Below are positions 23,443-36,300 of a stretch of 64,000 bases of DNA, one piece after another. The stretch lies in contig JAULBX010001669.1 in assembly GCA_032358255.1 (NCBI GenBank), positions 62,001 to 126,000 of the forward strand. The letters run 5' to 3'. Position 1 is the stretch's first letter, and every line of letters begins with the position of its first letter. The stretch is from Heterotrichella gracilis (lineage: Eukaryota; Sar; Xanthophyceae; Tribonematales; Xanthonemataceae). The position numbers and the translations under genes are program-made. The notes beneath the pieces are model-generated. The model did not search any database. It saw only the letters and a program-made list of their open reading frames with translations, and was not told where the DNA came from.

Positions 23443-25385
23443 TCACCTACGGCCAGCGACAGGCCTGGCTGCCGCCAGCTGGGCATCGAGGTTCTTCAAT
23501 TTGGACTGTAGAGCAGAGTTTTCGTCTCTCAACTCAGTCAGCCTGTAGGTAAATAGTACAGTCAAACACTTCAGTGGGGTAGGGGGGCACTGCAGCTGCA
23601 TGCAGTTTCTGGGGGCTGGGTGGGGGCCTGGCGGACATAAATTGCCAGTGCACTGCTGCAGAGCACTCGGGGAGTCAGAGTGTCACTTTGTATCATTGAT
23701 AGCACTTTCTCTTGCTCCAAATTATTCGATGTCTGCAACACTGTCTCAGCATAGACACGCAGCAACTTGATTAGTCAGCCTGGGGGATCAATTGCCAGTG
23801 ATCTTCATGAGAGTGCCAAGCCTTGAGGGGTGCCAACTGGGACATTAGTACTTTTGCGTTGCAAATATTAAATTACTGTAGTAAGTCAGTTTGCATATGC
23901 CATTGGCCGATGACAAGCGTACCTTTTATCACTCGCTTGCTGGTGTGCTTGCAGCTTGTTCACGCTCCCAGCGGTTGACGTCAGATCATTTTGGATCAGC
24001 TGCAATTTGATCATCAGTAAATTCCAACTTCCAGCAATTCGCAGACATCAGAGAGACTCAATGGATCACCAGGTGGTGGTGCCAGCAGTGCATTGAATGC
24101 AAGGCAGCATCGAAATTGGTGGCCAGCATGGATTGTGGCACATTGTGCACTGCAGCCTGCACCGAGTGCAATGCCATGAAGCCAAGCCATGGAAAAAACA
24201 TGCGGCTGCATTAAAATTTAAATTTATTGTAGCTACATGCACGCGCCTTCATGTCTTTGCTGGCCGGCTCTTTTGCTGAAATCAGCGTGTCCAATGTGCA
24301 GTGCAGCTCTGCAAGCCTGATGTCATTTTGACGGCATTTTTCGCTCAGCTCTTGTTGCTTCTTCCTGTTCAGGGCAATTTCCCTGTGCAGGTCAGTGGTT
24401 CTGGGCTCCCATGCCTTCTGCTCTTCCTCTTGCTCCAAACCCTTCATTGTGTCCTCAGCCTGCAACAACATATCCCTTGTCATCATAATGGTTTTCTCAC
24501 TGACAGTTGGCTGTCAGCTGTCAGTGACCAGGGGGGTAGTCCAGAATATAGAACATACATGACACGGATATCCTATACTATATGATATCACAATGGTACC
24601 TTGCGAAGCTCATCATGCAGCACTTGTACACCAGTAGTGTAGGTGCCAAGGTGTTCCTGCCAGACACCTTCGTACTCTTTGATGACCTCAGACTCTTGCT
24701 TCATGGCCGATCGCATCCTCTGCTTTGCAGCTTTCAACTTGTTGAGTTGGTCTCGCAGTCTGCGCCCATTAGCAGTTGGATAAGCCATTGAATAGTGCAA
24801 GTGTCAGCAGTCATGCAGGAGTGGGTGCATACAACTTCATCATGCGACAGCAGCAATGACCAACTGCGGTACGTTTGAAGGCTTTCACAGTCGCTGTCAC
24901 CGTCCCCATCTTTGCACTGCTTCTTGAGCTCTGAGCACTGCTTGGCGTGTTGAGCCTTGGCCAGTTGCAGACCCAGCACCTCCTCCTCGATCAGGTACTG
25001 CAGGACACAAAAATGGATTTACCCAAAGCCTTTCTTGCAGAAGAACTTATGGCGGTTTAAAACTTTTTGAACCCACCACTTCCTTATCTATTCTGTCTAG
25101 CTCCTCCAGCAGCTCTTGCCTCCTTTGCTGCTGTGTGGTCAGCTCCTCTGCACGTGAGTTGAGGACACCCTGCACAATGATAGTCAGACCTTATCCCACT
25201 TCGGCAATAGTACTGAACGTTGCCCAGCATGTAAAACTGCATGCACCCACCCAATCGAACAATTCATGCTTGTGTTGTGCTTGTCACAACACGTTGCATG
25301 ATATGCGCATGGTTCAAAACATTAAAAATCAACTTGCCTCGAGCTCCTGCACCCTTATTAGCCACGACAGCGCAAATGGGTCCAT
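23443..25385 (-). CDS. Coiled-coil protein of unknown function
   Basis: About eight exons: 25385-25338, 25169-25077, 24997 to about 24865, about 24757-24600, about 24470-24230, about 24000-23930, about 23760-23690 and about 23535-23443. The first four junctions were checked for phase. It starts MDPFALSWLIRVQELE, and nearly everything after it is charged helix with heptads (QQQRRQELLEELDRI, EIALNRKKQQELSEK, ENSALQSKLKNLDAQL), so an elongated coiled coil is expected. The first intron uses a GC donor (GAG/GCAAGT) and keeps phase. The stop is only 138 bp from the stop of SulP-B on the other strand. An augmin, kinetochore or other cytoskeletal role is possible but not supported by any motif I can name. 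Confidence 0.65.
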
Positions 25386-25938
25386 GGTGGCTACCTCGTG
25401 GCATGCATGCAATGCCTGCCAATTGGTCAACGGTGATTAGCAGCGTGGTTGGGTTCGCTCTTTTATGTAAAGCGTGATCAAGTTAGCAACTGAAAAGCAG
25501 GTTTCGTTTGTGAACTAGGGACACACTTGTGTGCATGCATTGCAATTGCTTAGTGCTTTCCCCTCTCATTGTCATGCTATTATAACTCTCATAAAAAGGA
25601 AAGTGATTTTACCAACAAGCAGCGCAGACTTGATATAAAGGACAGCAACGTTTGTGCATGCACTGGTGAGAGCCATACCGTATGGTACTGGTACGCTATT
25701 TAAGGTATTGCGTATGTTGGTTCTTGCAATAACTGTGTCGTTTCCCGTCAGTGGGCGCCCAACGCCGTTGTTGGCCAAGTGGCCAAATGGAGGTGTTGAC
25801 TGCTGCTCACCAGGAACTGCACACAACAACAGCAGTAATACCTGACTTTGCAGCATGGGACCACGCTCTGCAAGGCTGCCTATGAGCTGTGCGTTCATAA
25901 CAGGCCACTCTTGGCCAGTCAGCAGGGGGGTGGCCTAG
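25386..25938. promoter_or_regulatory. Divergent upstream region (coiled-coil gene / glycosyltransferase)
   Basis: These 553 bp separate two divergent ATGs. They contain a palindrome around 25674-25686 (CCATACCGTATGG) and no convincing ORF. No core promoter element could be assigned. Confidence 0.45.
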
Positions 25939-28026
25939 ATGTCTACTCTCAGCTTCAGCTCCTCGTTTGGTGCCCTGGCAACTATGCGCAAGTCAGGCTC
26001 CAGCAACGAAGTGCGGAGCCTTGAAGCCATGGAGGCACCAGAGACGCCTTCAAAGAACATACGAAGGAGCTCGCTGAAGCAAGTACTCCGCAAGAACGAC
26101 CAGTTCATCCTGTTCGCCGCAGTGCTGCTGCTGGTATCAGGGGGGTCCTGGTTCACTGGCTACCAGTACGCACGGCTTCGATCGCGAAGAAGAACAAACG
26201 AGGAGGAGGGCTACTTTCCTGGGTCGTCCGTTTTCTCCCGGCCAAAGGAGGTGGTCAGTTCAAAAGCGCTGGCACAGACGCTGGTCATGTACGTGTTCTC
26301 TGGATCAGACAGCGAGTACACGAACAACCTCAACTTCTTCGTCAGGGAAGCAATACGGGTGAGTCACAAGGCGGACAACGGTGTGGGCTGGTGTAGTTGG
26401 CGACTGGCACCTCCATATGCATGTGGGCCATCCTAGATCAGTGCCGCCTCGCACCCCTTGAACAGCCACATGCATATGGTCGCAACCAGTGACAGCGTGG
26501 CACCAGCCCAAAGCAAAAATCTAGTGAAACTGACTGGCTTGCACTGTTGTCCTGCAAGGAAAACGACAACTGTGACTACTACCTCGTGATCCAGCAAGGC
26601 GAAGGGCTCACGCAGCCCGACCCACTCCCTGCACTGCCCAGCAACGCCCACTACGTCCAGCACAAAAACGAGTGCTTCGACTTTGGGACCGTGGGCTGGC
26701 TATTAGAAGCCAAGCGCATAAACGTCAAGTACGTTTTCCGCACCCTAGGTGCACTTGTGTTCCAGGTAGCACACCACATCGTGAACTATACCTCTGTAAG
26801 AGCCCAGGCCAACTGTGTGTGTAGAGAACCCTGGCCAACCTATGTATGTGTGTGCCCCTGCAGGCGGTACAAGTACTTCGTGTGGCTCAACTCCTCTGTC
26901 AGGGGGCCCTACCTGCCTGCTTACTTGAGCGGCAAGATGCACTGGACCACCCCGCTGGTGCAGAAGCTGACAGGCAAAGTGAAGCTGGCTGGGCCCACCA
27001 TCAACTGTGGGTTGACAGGTCAGTCAGTCAGGGTGCAAAGGTCTGCAGCATGTCAGGGCGCCGTGTGCGCTTTTTACCTGGAGATTGCACACTCATTCTG
27101 TTTTTGTTCGTGTGCGCAGGGGCACAGAAAGACCATGTGCCCCATGTACAATCGTACACCATGGCGACAGACGTGGCGGGGTTTGGGATCATCCGTGACG
27201 CCAGGGTGTTTGGGTGCTACAGCAAGTACGACGACGTGGTGTACCACAGTGAGATTGGCGCCAGCGCAGCAATATTCACGGCTGGGTACACCATCGACTC
27301 GCTGCAAATACGGTACCAGGTGAGGGTCATCACACAGCTTTGATGGCAACCGACGTGCACTGACTGCCCATCACATTCAAGCCGGGAGTTGCTGTAGTCC
27401 AGCCATGACATGATCGATCCAGGATATTCAGGATACAGGATAGAGTTTATGATCACGATAACCCTAATTAAGGGTATATCATTTTATGGAGAAAATGGGA
27501 TGGTAACTGTGTCAGGGATGTCGGCAAACCTTTTGCAATGGTCATTTATGTAAGGTAATGGCACACCATAGCTGACGCTCTTCCTGTGCAGGGTGTCAAC
27601 TGGACTGACTCCAAAGCCAGCCGCTGCAACGGGTCCCTCAATCCCACCAACGACCTCTTCTATGATGGAACGAATCTGGACCCTCTGGAGGTTTTGTTCT
27701 TAAAGGTGAAGGGTGTCATGACAGAAGTAGGTTGGACGCACGTGCAGCGCGCATTGAAGATGGACAAGTGGCTGCAAAACCAGCGGCTACCTGCGGATGA
27801 GGTGCTGAGCAAAATCTCTGGCAACGATTTCTGGGGAGCGGCTGCCAAGCGGATAGAGGAGGCCAAGAGGAGAGGTGCGAAATGCTTTGACATGGAATTC
27901 TACCTCAGGGCCAGCCCCTATGACATGGCGTGGGTGAGGGGCCAGCCGCGGCCGGTGGAGGCAGCCTTCAAGCACTTCCTCAACCATGGGATCATTGAGG
28001 GCAGGCCGCACAAGTTCACCTGCTGA
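25939..28026 (+). CDS. Type II membrane glycosyltransferase-like protein
   Basis: Five phase-checked exons (25939-26358, 26559-26728, 26864-27018, 27120-27319, 27592-28026) give 459 residues. A Ser-rich cytosolic N-terminus of about 53 residues is followed by one hydrophobic segment (FILFAAVLLLVSGGSWFTGY) and a basic stretch, the layout of a Golgi type II enzyme. The lumenal part holds a conserved-looking block, FVWLNSSVRGPYLP, then KLAGPTINCG, HVQSYTMATDVAGFG, a GYTIDSL segment, and the pair YDGTNLDPLEVLFLK / HFLNHGIIEGRPHKFTC at the end. I recall this pattern from uncharacterised glycosyltransferase-like proteins of algae and bacteria that modify surface glycans. No donor or acceptor can be named. 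It ends in Cys. Confidence 0.7.
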
Positions 28027-30339
28027 CATGCTGCTCAACCTTGGTGTGCCCGGTGCGCAGCGTTAGGGTAGGACCGTCCGCTTGGAGGAAGAGAAGTTCA
28101 GTCGAGTATGAGGCAAATTTGATCAGCCAGGTGCCTTGTATGTTCTTTTTCAAGTGTGCATCAAGGCAGGTGCCACACAGCCCCAATCTTGCTGAGCATC
28201 AAATAGGACATAGGAAATCTACATCTATTTTTTATAGTAAAGCGTTGGGACATGTGCTTTACTCTATTCCATTATTTTTTAGGCTTTCTTTGGTTAGTTT
28301 GCCAGTTCTCCGAGTGACGCTGACTTCAATTTTACTTTTCTCCAGTGTCACTTACCACGAGCATGCAGCACCTCCTAGCCTGGACATAAATGGTCCAGGA
28401 CCTGCTGTAATATTTATTGTTTGTCAGCCCATCTCCTTTGTTCCTTCCCGAGTTGCCATGAAGCACACCTATCCACAGTGAATGTCCATCATGAATAATG
28501 TATGCACCAGTACTTAACGGATCACTCGTTGAGGCGCAAACTGATAACAACACATTCTGGCTAGCCTTCAAGGGCCACTAGCAAAATTCGAATCAAATGC
28601 GCATGCATGCATGCATGCCCACTACGCTTTGCAAGGTTGCCATCATGGGCATTGGTAAAATTCCTGCATTTTTACATCAAATGTCAAATGGCACAGCATG
28701 GTACTAACGGGCCGGGCCAGGGTGTGGCACACATCAACTGCATTAGGCCCTCACAGGCATAGTACACAAAATAAATAACTCATGGCTGCCGCAGCAAAAA
28801 ATCGGCCGCTCGCTGCGATGGTTGTGCCACCCACATCCGACAGCGCCTACGACCAAACTTGCATTGTCACTGACCAGCTGGCGTCCTGCACACCAGTGAT
28901 ATGCAAGTTGAACATCATCTATGGCCTCCATAGCAAAAAATATAGCGAGACGACTCTTGAGGAAACACACGAAAATAGCGTCATGCCATGCCACAACCCT
29001 ATTGACCAGTGTGCCACAATGGGCTAGAAATCGAAAACGATGTAAGGCAAACTCAGCATACAATTTGCACAAATTGCAGGTCATATGCAGTTTTTTGCCA
29101 TGTGACACTCGTCAAGCCCATCGGAAAATTGGAAAAGGCAGGAATTTGCATCATTATCTACCCACTGGGGCAGCGCTAACAGTACCTGTGGTTCAGGCAA
29201 TACGAAGCGTGCAGGACAAAACAGCCTAAACACTGCATATGTGCCAATGTCTGTGGCAGTTCAAACATCAATCAATGACGCTGCGCTGAGCATATACTAC
29301 AGCTATCTTGGCACTCGAGAAACCCCAAAAAAACTACTCACCGCCAAGCTGTTGGCTGTTACTGCTACATAATCTAGTTGTACAAAAGCAAGGTGTGGAT
29401 GCATCGACTGCAACCACTCTACTATACAAAATTACTATATGCTGTGCATAAAACCACTGCAGGTGGCGCATCGAATGCACCAACTGTTGGTCTGGTATTG
29501 ATACTGAACAAAAACAGTTTGTATCAAAACCATTGTCAAGAAAAACCGGGCTTGACAAAAGGCGCAGCAGAATCAAACACTGACAAAAGGAAAGCTACCA
29601 GGCCACCAGCATCAAACAGGGATTGTGATGCGCCTGGTTACACTGGTACGGCGTCCAATAGAAATTCTCGCAGAAAACAAAGTGCCCACCCGGCAAAAAG
29701 CTTGGTGTATCACATTAGGTAAACAGTACTCAGTGCTCCGAACCAAATCCCAAGTCCCGAAAAAGCAAATAATAAGAGGAGATGCGTTTGTTCAACATTT
29801 TTGACAACAGCAGCAAAAAGAGGTTGATTGTAAACGGCCAAAGCTGGCCGGTTGTGCATGCATTCAGCCCTGCCCAAAGTCAGCCAGGCAAAAAGTAGTG
29901 CACGCTATCAAGCATGGCAACTGTGCTGCTACATGTAATGGTGTAGCACCACAGCGCACACTCCAGCAATGACGCCACAGCCACTGCCAATGGACGTGGG
30001 CCCTGGCAAAAATTTGTAGCGAAGCCCGCTACTGACAATTTCGTTGTTCAGCCGGCTGCAAACTGCAACTGTACCTTGAACCCCTTATACATCACCCTCT
30101 GCCAGAGCAAAATGGCGCGTATGAACCCCCCCTTGCTACGCGCACCCGTATTCATCACTGGCGGTCGCTGCCCCCTAGCAGCCACGTGCATCCTCGCCAC
30201 CAGGCTGCTGGTGCACTGCACCCCTACGCACCCCCTTGCACCCTCCCACTACACTCCACCCTCATGCCGCCGTGTGCACCCCCCCCATCATCCTGCACCC
30301 ATGTGCTTTTTCATGCATCCTCGCCAGCATACAGCACCA
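28027..30339. other. 2.3 kb gene-poor convergent spacer
   Basis: This lies between two 3' ends (glycosyltransferase + and FIG4 -) and is far longer than the window's other convergent gaps. Open frames exist on both strands (for example 28743-29108 and 30076-30522), but they lack coding bias, splice context or recognisable domains. A GCATGCATGCATGCATGC run is at about 28601-28618. The stretch 30220-30370 is C-rich and imperfectly repeats the 3' end of the FIG4 last exon (units with CCGCCG and TGCACCCTCCCA). Confidence 0.5.
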
Positions 30340-33300
30340 CTACGCCGCCGCCTGCACCCTCCCATCGCACTCCTCAGCAAGGCTGCGCAGCTCGCTCTCC
30401 CCAAACGTGACGCTGCCCAGGATGCCCGCCTGCTTGCGCCAGGTGGACCCCGGACCGCTGTTGAACCCCTGCATGCTCACCAGGATGGCGGGGTTGCACA
30501 GCGCGCGGTAGGTGCACTCTAGCTCCACCTGCTTGTCGCCCTGCAGGGGGCTCAGCGCGCTGTCCAGGAACCTGCAGGGGCAGCCACACACCAGGGGTCA
30601 AAAAATGGGAAAACCTGAGTATTACGACTATGCATGATTATTTCGGTACAAAAATCTGTTTTTTTTGTATTTATATAAAAGATATTGAAGATAGTAAAAT
30701 TGCACGGATAGGATTTCACGCTCCCAGCACCCTACTCCATCTCGCCCCATGCATCCCACCCACACAACACTGCCCCATGTGAATAAACCCTAAGCCTAAA
30801 CCCAGTGCTGCACATTACCGCACGCATGCATTACTATGGAAGCTGTGGATACTTGTTGACCAACAACACCCTGACCGCACCTGCTGTACGTCCTGCGCGC
30901 CGCGCGCTCCTGCTGCAGCAGCTCGGCCCCATCCACCTGCCCAGTGCGCCACCACGCATTCAGCGCCGAGGGCAGGCCAAGGTCCTCCTCCCCACGCACC
31001 ACCGCATCCTCCGCATACAGCACCGAGCGGATGTCCAGCGACCGGGACCGGAACTGCGCTGCGCTGCGCCGCCGCGCGTCGGCGCCCTCCGGGGCGCCGG
31101 CGGCGGGGGGCGCCGGCTGCAGGGCTTGGCTGTTGAGGCTGCCGGCGGACCGCGACGCGGCGCTGCCGAGGCCCAGCCGGGATGCGAAGGAGAGGCGGCG
31201 GCGGGAGCCCAGCGGCACCGGGCCGTCCAGGGGCTGGCTGGTGGTGCGCTGCAGGCCTGGGAGGGGCACAACGTGTGTTCAGCGGTGTATGTGGCAGGTC
31301 CAGCACAGTGCATGCAAAACGTGGGAGAGGGCCACTTGCCAACAGTCATTGGAAGCGTCCAGACCCTGCAAGTGCAGTGTTGCGATACATGTGCATGGAC
31401 AAGGTGTAACATAGCACATCGCTCTGCTGCTCATGTGTGTTGTGCACAAAGTGGTCAGCGCACCTCGGCGTTCCCCGGCCGCATCCCGCAGGCCGCCGTG
31501 GCCCAAATCCAGCGGCAGCGACCCGCTGCTGCCAGCCGCCTCAAACCGCTGCAGGCGCGACAGCGGTAGCGACAGATCCAGCGCGTCGTACAGCGTCACC
31601 CCCATGCATTCAGGGTCGGTCAGGTCAGGTGAACCCCTGCGCGCCATCCCCGGCTGCACCGCATCAAGCACCACCAGGCCCTGCGCATGCGACTTGGAGG
31701 GCAGGGGGGCCACTGCTCTGCGCCGAGAAGCAGCTGGCGGTGCGGTGGGTTTGGGTGGCTGCAGGGTCCTGGAGCTGTCCTGCGGGTGGAGGTCCTTGGC
31801 AAGGTCCACCTTGCGCATGCCCAGGGGGGAGGCCAGCCACTGGGGCAGGTAGGCGCGCTGCGTGACGGGGGCGGTCAGCCGCACCTGCAGGTGAGGGAAG
31901 AGAGGATCACCATGTATCGGTATGTATAATTTGGGCATAGGCAATGTGGGCACCTGTGGCACTTGTGCATTCTACTGGTAGCTCAGCCACAGCATGTTGA
32001 ACACCATGCACACATGCCATGGAAACCAGGGCATTATACGTGCATCTCCAGCCCTCACATCATGGTACACTTCAGCCCATAAGGCGCCCTGCAGCAAGCC
32101 CCATGTGCGTAATTGTGTGCGCCTGCTTCTTCAACAGCTTGTCAAACCCTAAATGAAATCCCAAACCCTATATTCTACACCCCAAACCCTAGACCCCACC
32201 TGCGTGACCGTGTGTGCCTGCTTCTTCAGCAGCTTGTCAAACGACTCCAGCTTGAGGCGCTTGGAGGTCTTGCCCATCCACCCTAGCCAGCGCGCGCCCC
32301 GCGGCTGCTGCTGTCGCCCAAAGGGCGCCTGCGTGCGCGAGGTGGACGCCTCCGACACAGGCGTGCTGCCGCCGCTGTCGGGATCCCGGGGTTCGGGCAC
32401 CGCCTTGTGCAGATTGAGCAGCGGCAAATTGGCCACGGGCTGCAGCTGGGGCTTGGCGGGGGTGGTGGGCGAGGGGCGGGCATCGGGCGGGTGGCGGGGG
32501 GCCGAGCCTGTCGAGTCCGATGTGGTGTCACCGCGATTGGCGAGCTCCGCATGGCTTGGGGATTCAGGGACCGTTGGGAGCGACAGCAGCTGCGATTCGT
32601 AGGGCTTGAGGGGCTCTATGTGGGTGGCGACGGGGGCGGGGGCGGGCGCGGGCGCGGCGGCGGGCGGCGGCGCGTCGGTGTCCGCCGCAGCGGTGTGCAG
32701 CGCCAGGTTGTGCTGCGTGAGCGTGGCGAGGTTGGCGGCGCTGGGGGGCCGCGACGACTCGGGAGTGAGCGGCTCACAGCTGCTGCTGCGGCTGATGCAC
32801 CCCGCTGAGGTGTCGGTGCTCCAGCCATCGTTGGAGTACTTGGTGGGGAGGCGCATGGAGGCGCTGGCGGCGGCGGGTGGCTGGGTTGGGGAGGGGGGCG
32901 GCAGCGTGCTGGGCTGGGCGGCGGGCTGCTGGGAGGGGCCGCGGCCTGCAGGGGCAGGGTGTGTGTGTCAGTGGCAAGCGCAAAAGGTCTGGAATACTTG
33001 GTTTGTTCAAGCACATGAGGGTTGGTCAGCCGCCAGAGGGCATTGGTCCACCGCCAACAGCAAGCCTGGCAACGATTACCTTCAATCCCCTGGAACAAAC
33101 CCTCCAGGACCCCTTCAAAGCAACCATGGTCACCCATGTGCACGTAGTAGTACCTTGGTGCAAGGAGGCAGAGGCTCTATAACAATCCCCGCAACCCTTT
33201 CATCCTTGTATTATACCCCTTCAACAACTCATACTAACAGGCACCAATGCCCATGGGCAGGTAGTAGTCCGAGCCTTAAAAAACTCTACATAAACTCCCT

Positions 33301-36300
33301 TAGGGTTCTCGCCTTCCACTAACCACAACAGGTTTCACCCATGTGCAGGTAGTAGTCCAAATGTTAAAATCCCCTACATAAACCCTCGTAGGGTTCTTGC
33401 CTTCCACATCACCACAACAGATCTCACCCATGTGCAGGTAATAGTCCGAGTCCAGCTCCCACAGCGCAGGCTGCCCCGGCTGCGGTATGAAGTTGCCCAG
33501 CAGCAGGTTGATGGCGTCCTGCTTCTCAGAGTCTGTGTAGGTGTTGTTGTAGAAGCGGCGGATGGAGGTGACCAAATCCCGGGATTGGGTGGCAGGCTCC
33601 CAGTCCCCGCGCTGGCGCTGGAAGAAGGTGGAGTGCGCCTCCGACCCGCCGTACTGCAAGGGGGTTGATGCGTTTAGATTGGGGCTGTGGAGAGGGCAAA
33701 CACTGGAGGTTCATTGTCAGTATAAGATCGCCTCAGACCAAACTGCATTGGGGCAAAGAAGGCAAGGATCCGGCAGAAACGCAAAACTGCTCCTTAACAA
33801 ATTTGATACCAATAGTTCAATGTGCAGTGGCCATGCCGGTGGCTTCTCACCATGCAGCAGCATGGCAACCCTAAACCCAAACCTAGGCCCACGGCTTACC
33901 TGTCTGGCCAGCGTGTGCCCCATGGCCTCATACATGTCCATCACCTGCCGCGCAACGCTGCTCTGCGCATCCAGCGAGGGCGAGTCGGACAAGCCCAGCA
34001 GGTGCAGCTGCTTGGCGAAGGACAGCAGGCCGCAGGCAAACTGTGCCACGTTGGTTCGGTCCAGGCAGTCGATGCAGTTTGTGCGCACCACCCCGCACTG
34101 GGTGATGGAGTTGGTGGGGGGCGAGTCGTGGTCGGCGCCGCCCTGTAATGCCACATAGCAGGGTGTCAGATAAAAGCAAAGGGGAAAAGTGGATGCCAAA
34201 GAAGCTACACTAAAAGTACAGGACAATATGACTCAATAAAACCAAATGTGATTAAAGGCTTATTTTTTTCTTTTCTAAAGAAAACTATTATGATTAATCG
34301 CTTACTTATCTTATTTTCTGCAAAGAAAAACAACTTCCACAAAAGTAAATGAAATTTATTTACTCTTGTTCAAATTTCTTTGCAATTGCCAAATCAGGGT
34401 TTTTCATTAGGGTCCAGCGCACCATAAGGTCCTGGGAGGGCGGGAACACAAACACCCCCGTCCTGTCCAGCGCAGGCTCCAGCACTGCAGACAGGTCCTC
34501 CAGGATGTGCTGCGCGCGCAGCTTGGCGTGGTGGTTGAAGTCAAAGGACTGGTGCTCAACGCGCTCCTCGGGGGCACAGCGCTGGTTGAGGTAGGCAATA
34601 GCGTTGCCGAACTCCTGGCCCAGGATGGTCTCGCGCGGCCGCTTCTCGGCGGTCTTGATGAGGTCAAGGGCGATGACGGGGTTGCCGTAGCGCCGCCGCA
34701 GGTCCTGCGGGCAAAAATATATAAAATTCAGTGGATTACATGCAGGAAGTGTTCAATGGCAAGATCCCCAGAACAAAATGTGTTAGCTGAAGTTTTTGCA
34801 CCTTCGAAACAAAACAGCCATAGGTAAATGGAAGGTGGCAGTGCACTGCAACAAGTAAACTGGGCCAGGGAGAACAAAATTGCGTGTGCAGCGGAGGAGG
34901 CACTGGTGAGTGAGCAGGCCTCCTACCTGCAGGTGGTCCCTGGTGGCTGTGTAGAGCGGGTCATACTGCTGCAGGATGATGTCGGGCTTGAGGCGAGACC
35001 CTTCCTGATACCAGTACAGCGGGATGGAGCCGCGCACCTGGAACAGGTTGGCAAGGGGTGTGAGCTCAAGGCTGGGGTGATGGTGCGACGAAGGCGGGCA
35101 GGTGGGGGTGGGGGGATTAGGCTGGCAGTGGTGCAGATAGGTTGGACAAGAGCGGGGGTGATCAACTTAGTAAGCAGAAGGAGCCCCGGCGAGCTGCAGC
35201 GAGAAGTGACAGCGGCGCATGATACCACTGATGCCAAGGGGTGTGATGGGCGGGGGGCGCACCTGGACTGCAGCAGACAGGCGCGGGAGGCCAGTCTTCC
35301 AGGCATAGCCAGCGTGCACAATCTGCTCCGTCTCCACGTCGTTGGCCACAAAGCCCTGGTCATTGACTCCCCGCTTGCGGTAGCGGGTGCCTGCAAAGTG
35401 CTTGGAGCGGCGCGCGATGAGGGACACGGTCACGGTGCGCCCGAAGAACGCCAATGAGCGTTGCTGCCAGAAGCCGTGGATGAGTGGGGACACCCAGCGG
35501 GAGCCGCCCAACGCCTCCCGAATGGGCCTACACCAGCAGCACACAAGTCAATATGTGTAAAATGTCAAGACCTCTCCCTGGTATACATGCAGTGGAGTCA
35601 GAAGCGGTATGTCTAGTGAGTGTGTTGTGCAGGGCAATGCTGCTGGTGGGTGGATTGTAGGCTGCACACATGTCAGGTGGGATCAGATGAGCCATGGCCT
35701 GACTTGCCTTGTCAGGTGGTCGTTCCACACAAACATGCTGCTGAAAACCGCTGGGTCGCTGCTGGGCTGCAGGAGGTTCTGCTGGAGCGTGCGCGACAGG
35801 CAGTAGGTGTAGCTGAAGAAGAAGCCCTTGGTGAGGTCCACGCCAGTGGACATAAGCTTCCTGTACCGCTTCTCAGCTGAGCTCTCCTTTTGCACCTGCA
35901 TAACAGGAAGGTGGGAATGTCAGCAGGTTGCTTAAGTAATTTGCCATAGGGGGCAAAGCAAAGCAAGAGCAGAGAGCTCGGGAGACGTACCAGTATCCTG
36001 TCTTTCCCCAGAAAAGGGTTGAACAGCGGCACCAGCGCTGTGTTGTCTATCCCATACACCTTGTGACCTGCAGTGCCACAGTCAGATGTCAGTGAGACAC
36101 GCTGTCAGTGTTTAAAGGTGCAGTCACATTTGAGAGGCTTGCTTTGCCACCTACCGCATATGTTCCCTTCACACCTCCTCTTGGTGACCAGCAGCAGATA
36201 GTAGCCTTCAAGGAACTTGAAACAGCCAATGACGGCCACAGCCTACAGAACGCAGGGCAGGGAGTTGCGGTTACCACCTGATACAAACTTGCAGGGAACC

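Noticed and set aside
28743-29108. 121-residue Cys/His-rich minus-strand frame
   Set aside because: Cys/His residues do not form a spaced motif, there is no coding bias, and an equally long frame exists on the other strand.
30076-30522. Long plus-strand open frame
   Set aside because: It overlaps the FIG4 last exon in antisense. It is Pro/His-rich from C-rich repeats, with no splice context or domain.
32606-33322. Long GC-rich plus-strand open frames (also 30805-31569 and 31433-31865)
   Set aside because: These are antisense shadows of the GC-rich FIG4 exons. The minus-strand frame joins in phase with the SAC domain.
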